DNA of 64,000 nucleotides. Source: Candidatus Methanoperedens sp. BLZ2. Its GTDB lineage: Archaea; Halobacteriota; Methanosarcinia; Methanosarcinales; Methanoperedenaceae. Shown here one piece after another: positions 63,333 through 64,000 of the stretch. The DNA is taken from NCBI RefSeq assembly GCF_002487355.1, contig NZ_NTMG01000019.1:1-64000 (forward strand), written 5' to 3'. The notes beneath the pieces are model-generated. The model made no database searches. It saw nothing but the letters and a program-made list of their open reading frames with translations, and was not told the DNA's origin. A program made the translations under genes and the position numbers. Position 1 is the first letter of the stretch. Each line of letters opens with the position of its first letter.

Positions 63333-63373
63333 ACAGGGTAACCGTTTAATAGATGAGTGACAATAATTGAATT

Positions 63374-64000
63374 ATGCGAGCAAAACAACGGGTAAATAGT
63401 AAAAAAGGCGCAAAATACGAGCCCGGCATTAAATGCAAAGGAGCAAAAACAGTAACAGTAAAACCGGCCGGTTACCCCTTGAAAGGAATGTTCCATGAAT
63501 ATCCTGAAACCTCGGAGCTTGATGTATTTGAATTCTATGCAAGAGAGCAGTGGAATGGATTCATAATAAAAAAAGGAGACTTCCTGTTTGACAGGAGAAT
63601 GTTCCCGGATTTTGCTTTTAAAGTAATTGAAGTTGAACCTGATAACTCTGAGATAGGAGAAAATACAAAATTCACAGTTGAAGATTATGAGATTGATTTC
63701 TTCGTCCCTGAAATGAAAAAAGAAGTTACTTTCAAGAATATCATAGGACAGGAGAAAGCAAAACAAAAATGTAAGCTTATTGAGAGTTATCTTAAAAACC
63801 CTGAGAAATTCGGGACATGGGTACCCAGGAATGTTCTGTTCCATGGACCTGCAGGAACAGGAAAAACCATGATGGCAAAGGCATTAGCAACTGCCACCGA
63901 TGTCACTTTCCTGCCAGTACGAGCCACAAAACTCATAGGGGAATATGTCGGCGACGGGGCGCGACAGATCCACCAGTTATATGAAAAAGCTGACGAAATG
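63374..64000 (+). CDS. AAA ATPase, partial at the right edge
   Basis: The frame is open from ATG at 63374 to the window end (209 codons). Residues 1-110 form a non-AAA N-terminal domain. From about residue 115 an AAA module follows: VTFKNIIGQEKAKQK, the Walker A motif FHGPAGTGKTMMAKAL and VRATKLIGEYVGDGARQIHQ. It resembles archaeal CDC48/PAN-related or proteasome-regulatory ATPases. The rest of the gene, including Walker B and the arginine finger, lies beyond the window. Confidence 0.9.
   Translation, partial: MRAKQRVNSKKGAKYEPGIKCKGAKTVTVKPAGYPLKGMFHEYPETSELDVFEFYAREQWNGFIIKKGDFLFDRRMFPDFAFKVIEVEPDNSEIGENTKFTVEDYEIDFFVPEMKKEVTFKNIIGQEKAKQKCKLIESYLKNPEKFGTWVPRNVLFHGPAGTGKTMMAKALATATDVTFLPVRATKLIGEYVGDGARQIHQLYEKADEM

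Noticed and set aside
63326-63844. Minus-strand frame of 172 codons at the right end
   Set aside because: It is antisense to the AAA ATPase gene, which has an intact Walker A motif and runs to the window edge.
1-64000. tRNA, rRNA, CRISPR arrays or a complete insertion sequence
   Set aside because: Reading the gaps on both strands I found no cloverleaf-like sequence, no regular spacer array and no transposase. Divergent or small RNA genes could still have been missed by eye.

Overview
The window is archaeal. It carries aIF6, ribosomal proteins L31e and L39e, a group II chaperonin (thermosome), an archaeal PurM, an AAA ATPase of CDC48/PAN type, and the archaeal mevalonate genes: HMG-CoA synthase, thiolase, the DUF35 protein and HMG-CoA reductase. 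A very large cytoplasmic Hdr/MvhD/FrhB-type operon, HemB, and a NosD-like beta-helix protein point to the methanogen/ANME branch of the Euryarchaeota. The best guess is a Methanosarcinales-type anaerobic methanotroph close to 'Candidatus Methanoperedens' (ANME-2d). This is inferred from gene content and style; no marker was searched.

Layout. 0-2.4 kb: gene-poor, with remnants (a C-terminal cell-surface sorting tail), a ClpP-fold membrane protease of the SDH family and a small orphan gene. 2.5-14.7 kb: an eleven-gene, tightly overlapping operon for a soluble electron-confurcating/bifurcating complex (HdrD-like, HdrC, HdrB, a tandem HdrA-HdrA fusion, MvhD, a second HdrA, a second MvhD, FrhB/FdhB-like, an unknown triple-repeat protein, an FdhA/NuoG-like protein, and a Lys/Ala-rich linker protein). 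14.8-25.6 kb: a decayed defence/toxin-antitoxin island. It holds a PD-(D/E)XK-type protein, a 5' stump of hsdM joined to a broken DUF5615/DUF433 pair, an MNT-HEPN protein, a PIN/UPF0175 pair, hsdS, a TcmP/DUF5131 pair lying between two copies of the hsdS 5' end, a split and nonsense-interrupted hsdR, a RelE-like toxin with a convergent antitoxin, and three copies of a GC-rich dispersed repeat. 25.7-28.2 kb: hemB, a DUF2227 membrane protein and a secreted beta-helix protein.

28.2-31.5 kb: three nucleotide-sugar genes on the minus strand (nucleotidyltransferase, UDP-glucose dehydrogenase, UDP-glucuronate decarboxylase-like), plausibly making UDP-glucuronate and UDP-xylose. 31.6-34.5 kb: rhomboid protease, purM, aIF6, L31e and the short L39e. 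34.6-37.3 kb: class II-type HMG-CoA reductase and a LeuC/HacA aconitase-family enzyme. 37.3-39.8 kb: a minus-strand regulator and membrane-protein cluster. 39.8-43.4 kb: a COG1709-type regulator followed by HMG-CoA synthase, thiolase and DUF35, the archaeal channelling complex of the mevalonate pathway.

43.5-45.6 kb: two intramembrane proteases (site-2 and CPBP type) and a small membrane protein. 45.7-58.6 kb: an AT-rich cell-surface glycan locus with glycosyltransferases, an unusual glutaminase-WbpG fusion, DUF354, a CapK-like ligase, a polytopic protein, a Wzx-type flippase, a FemAB-like transferase, a polysaccharide deacetylase-like protein and DUF1616. 58.6-59.3 kb: remnants including a truncated MazF. 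59.3-64 kb: an unrecognised P-loop NTPase downstream of the thermosome gene, a MetE-like methionine synthase, and an AAA ATPase that runs off the right edge. I saw no tRNA, rRNA, CRISPR array or intact insertion sequence.
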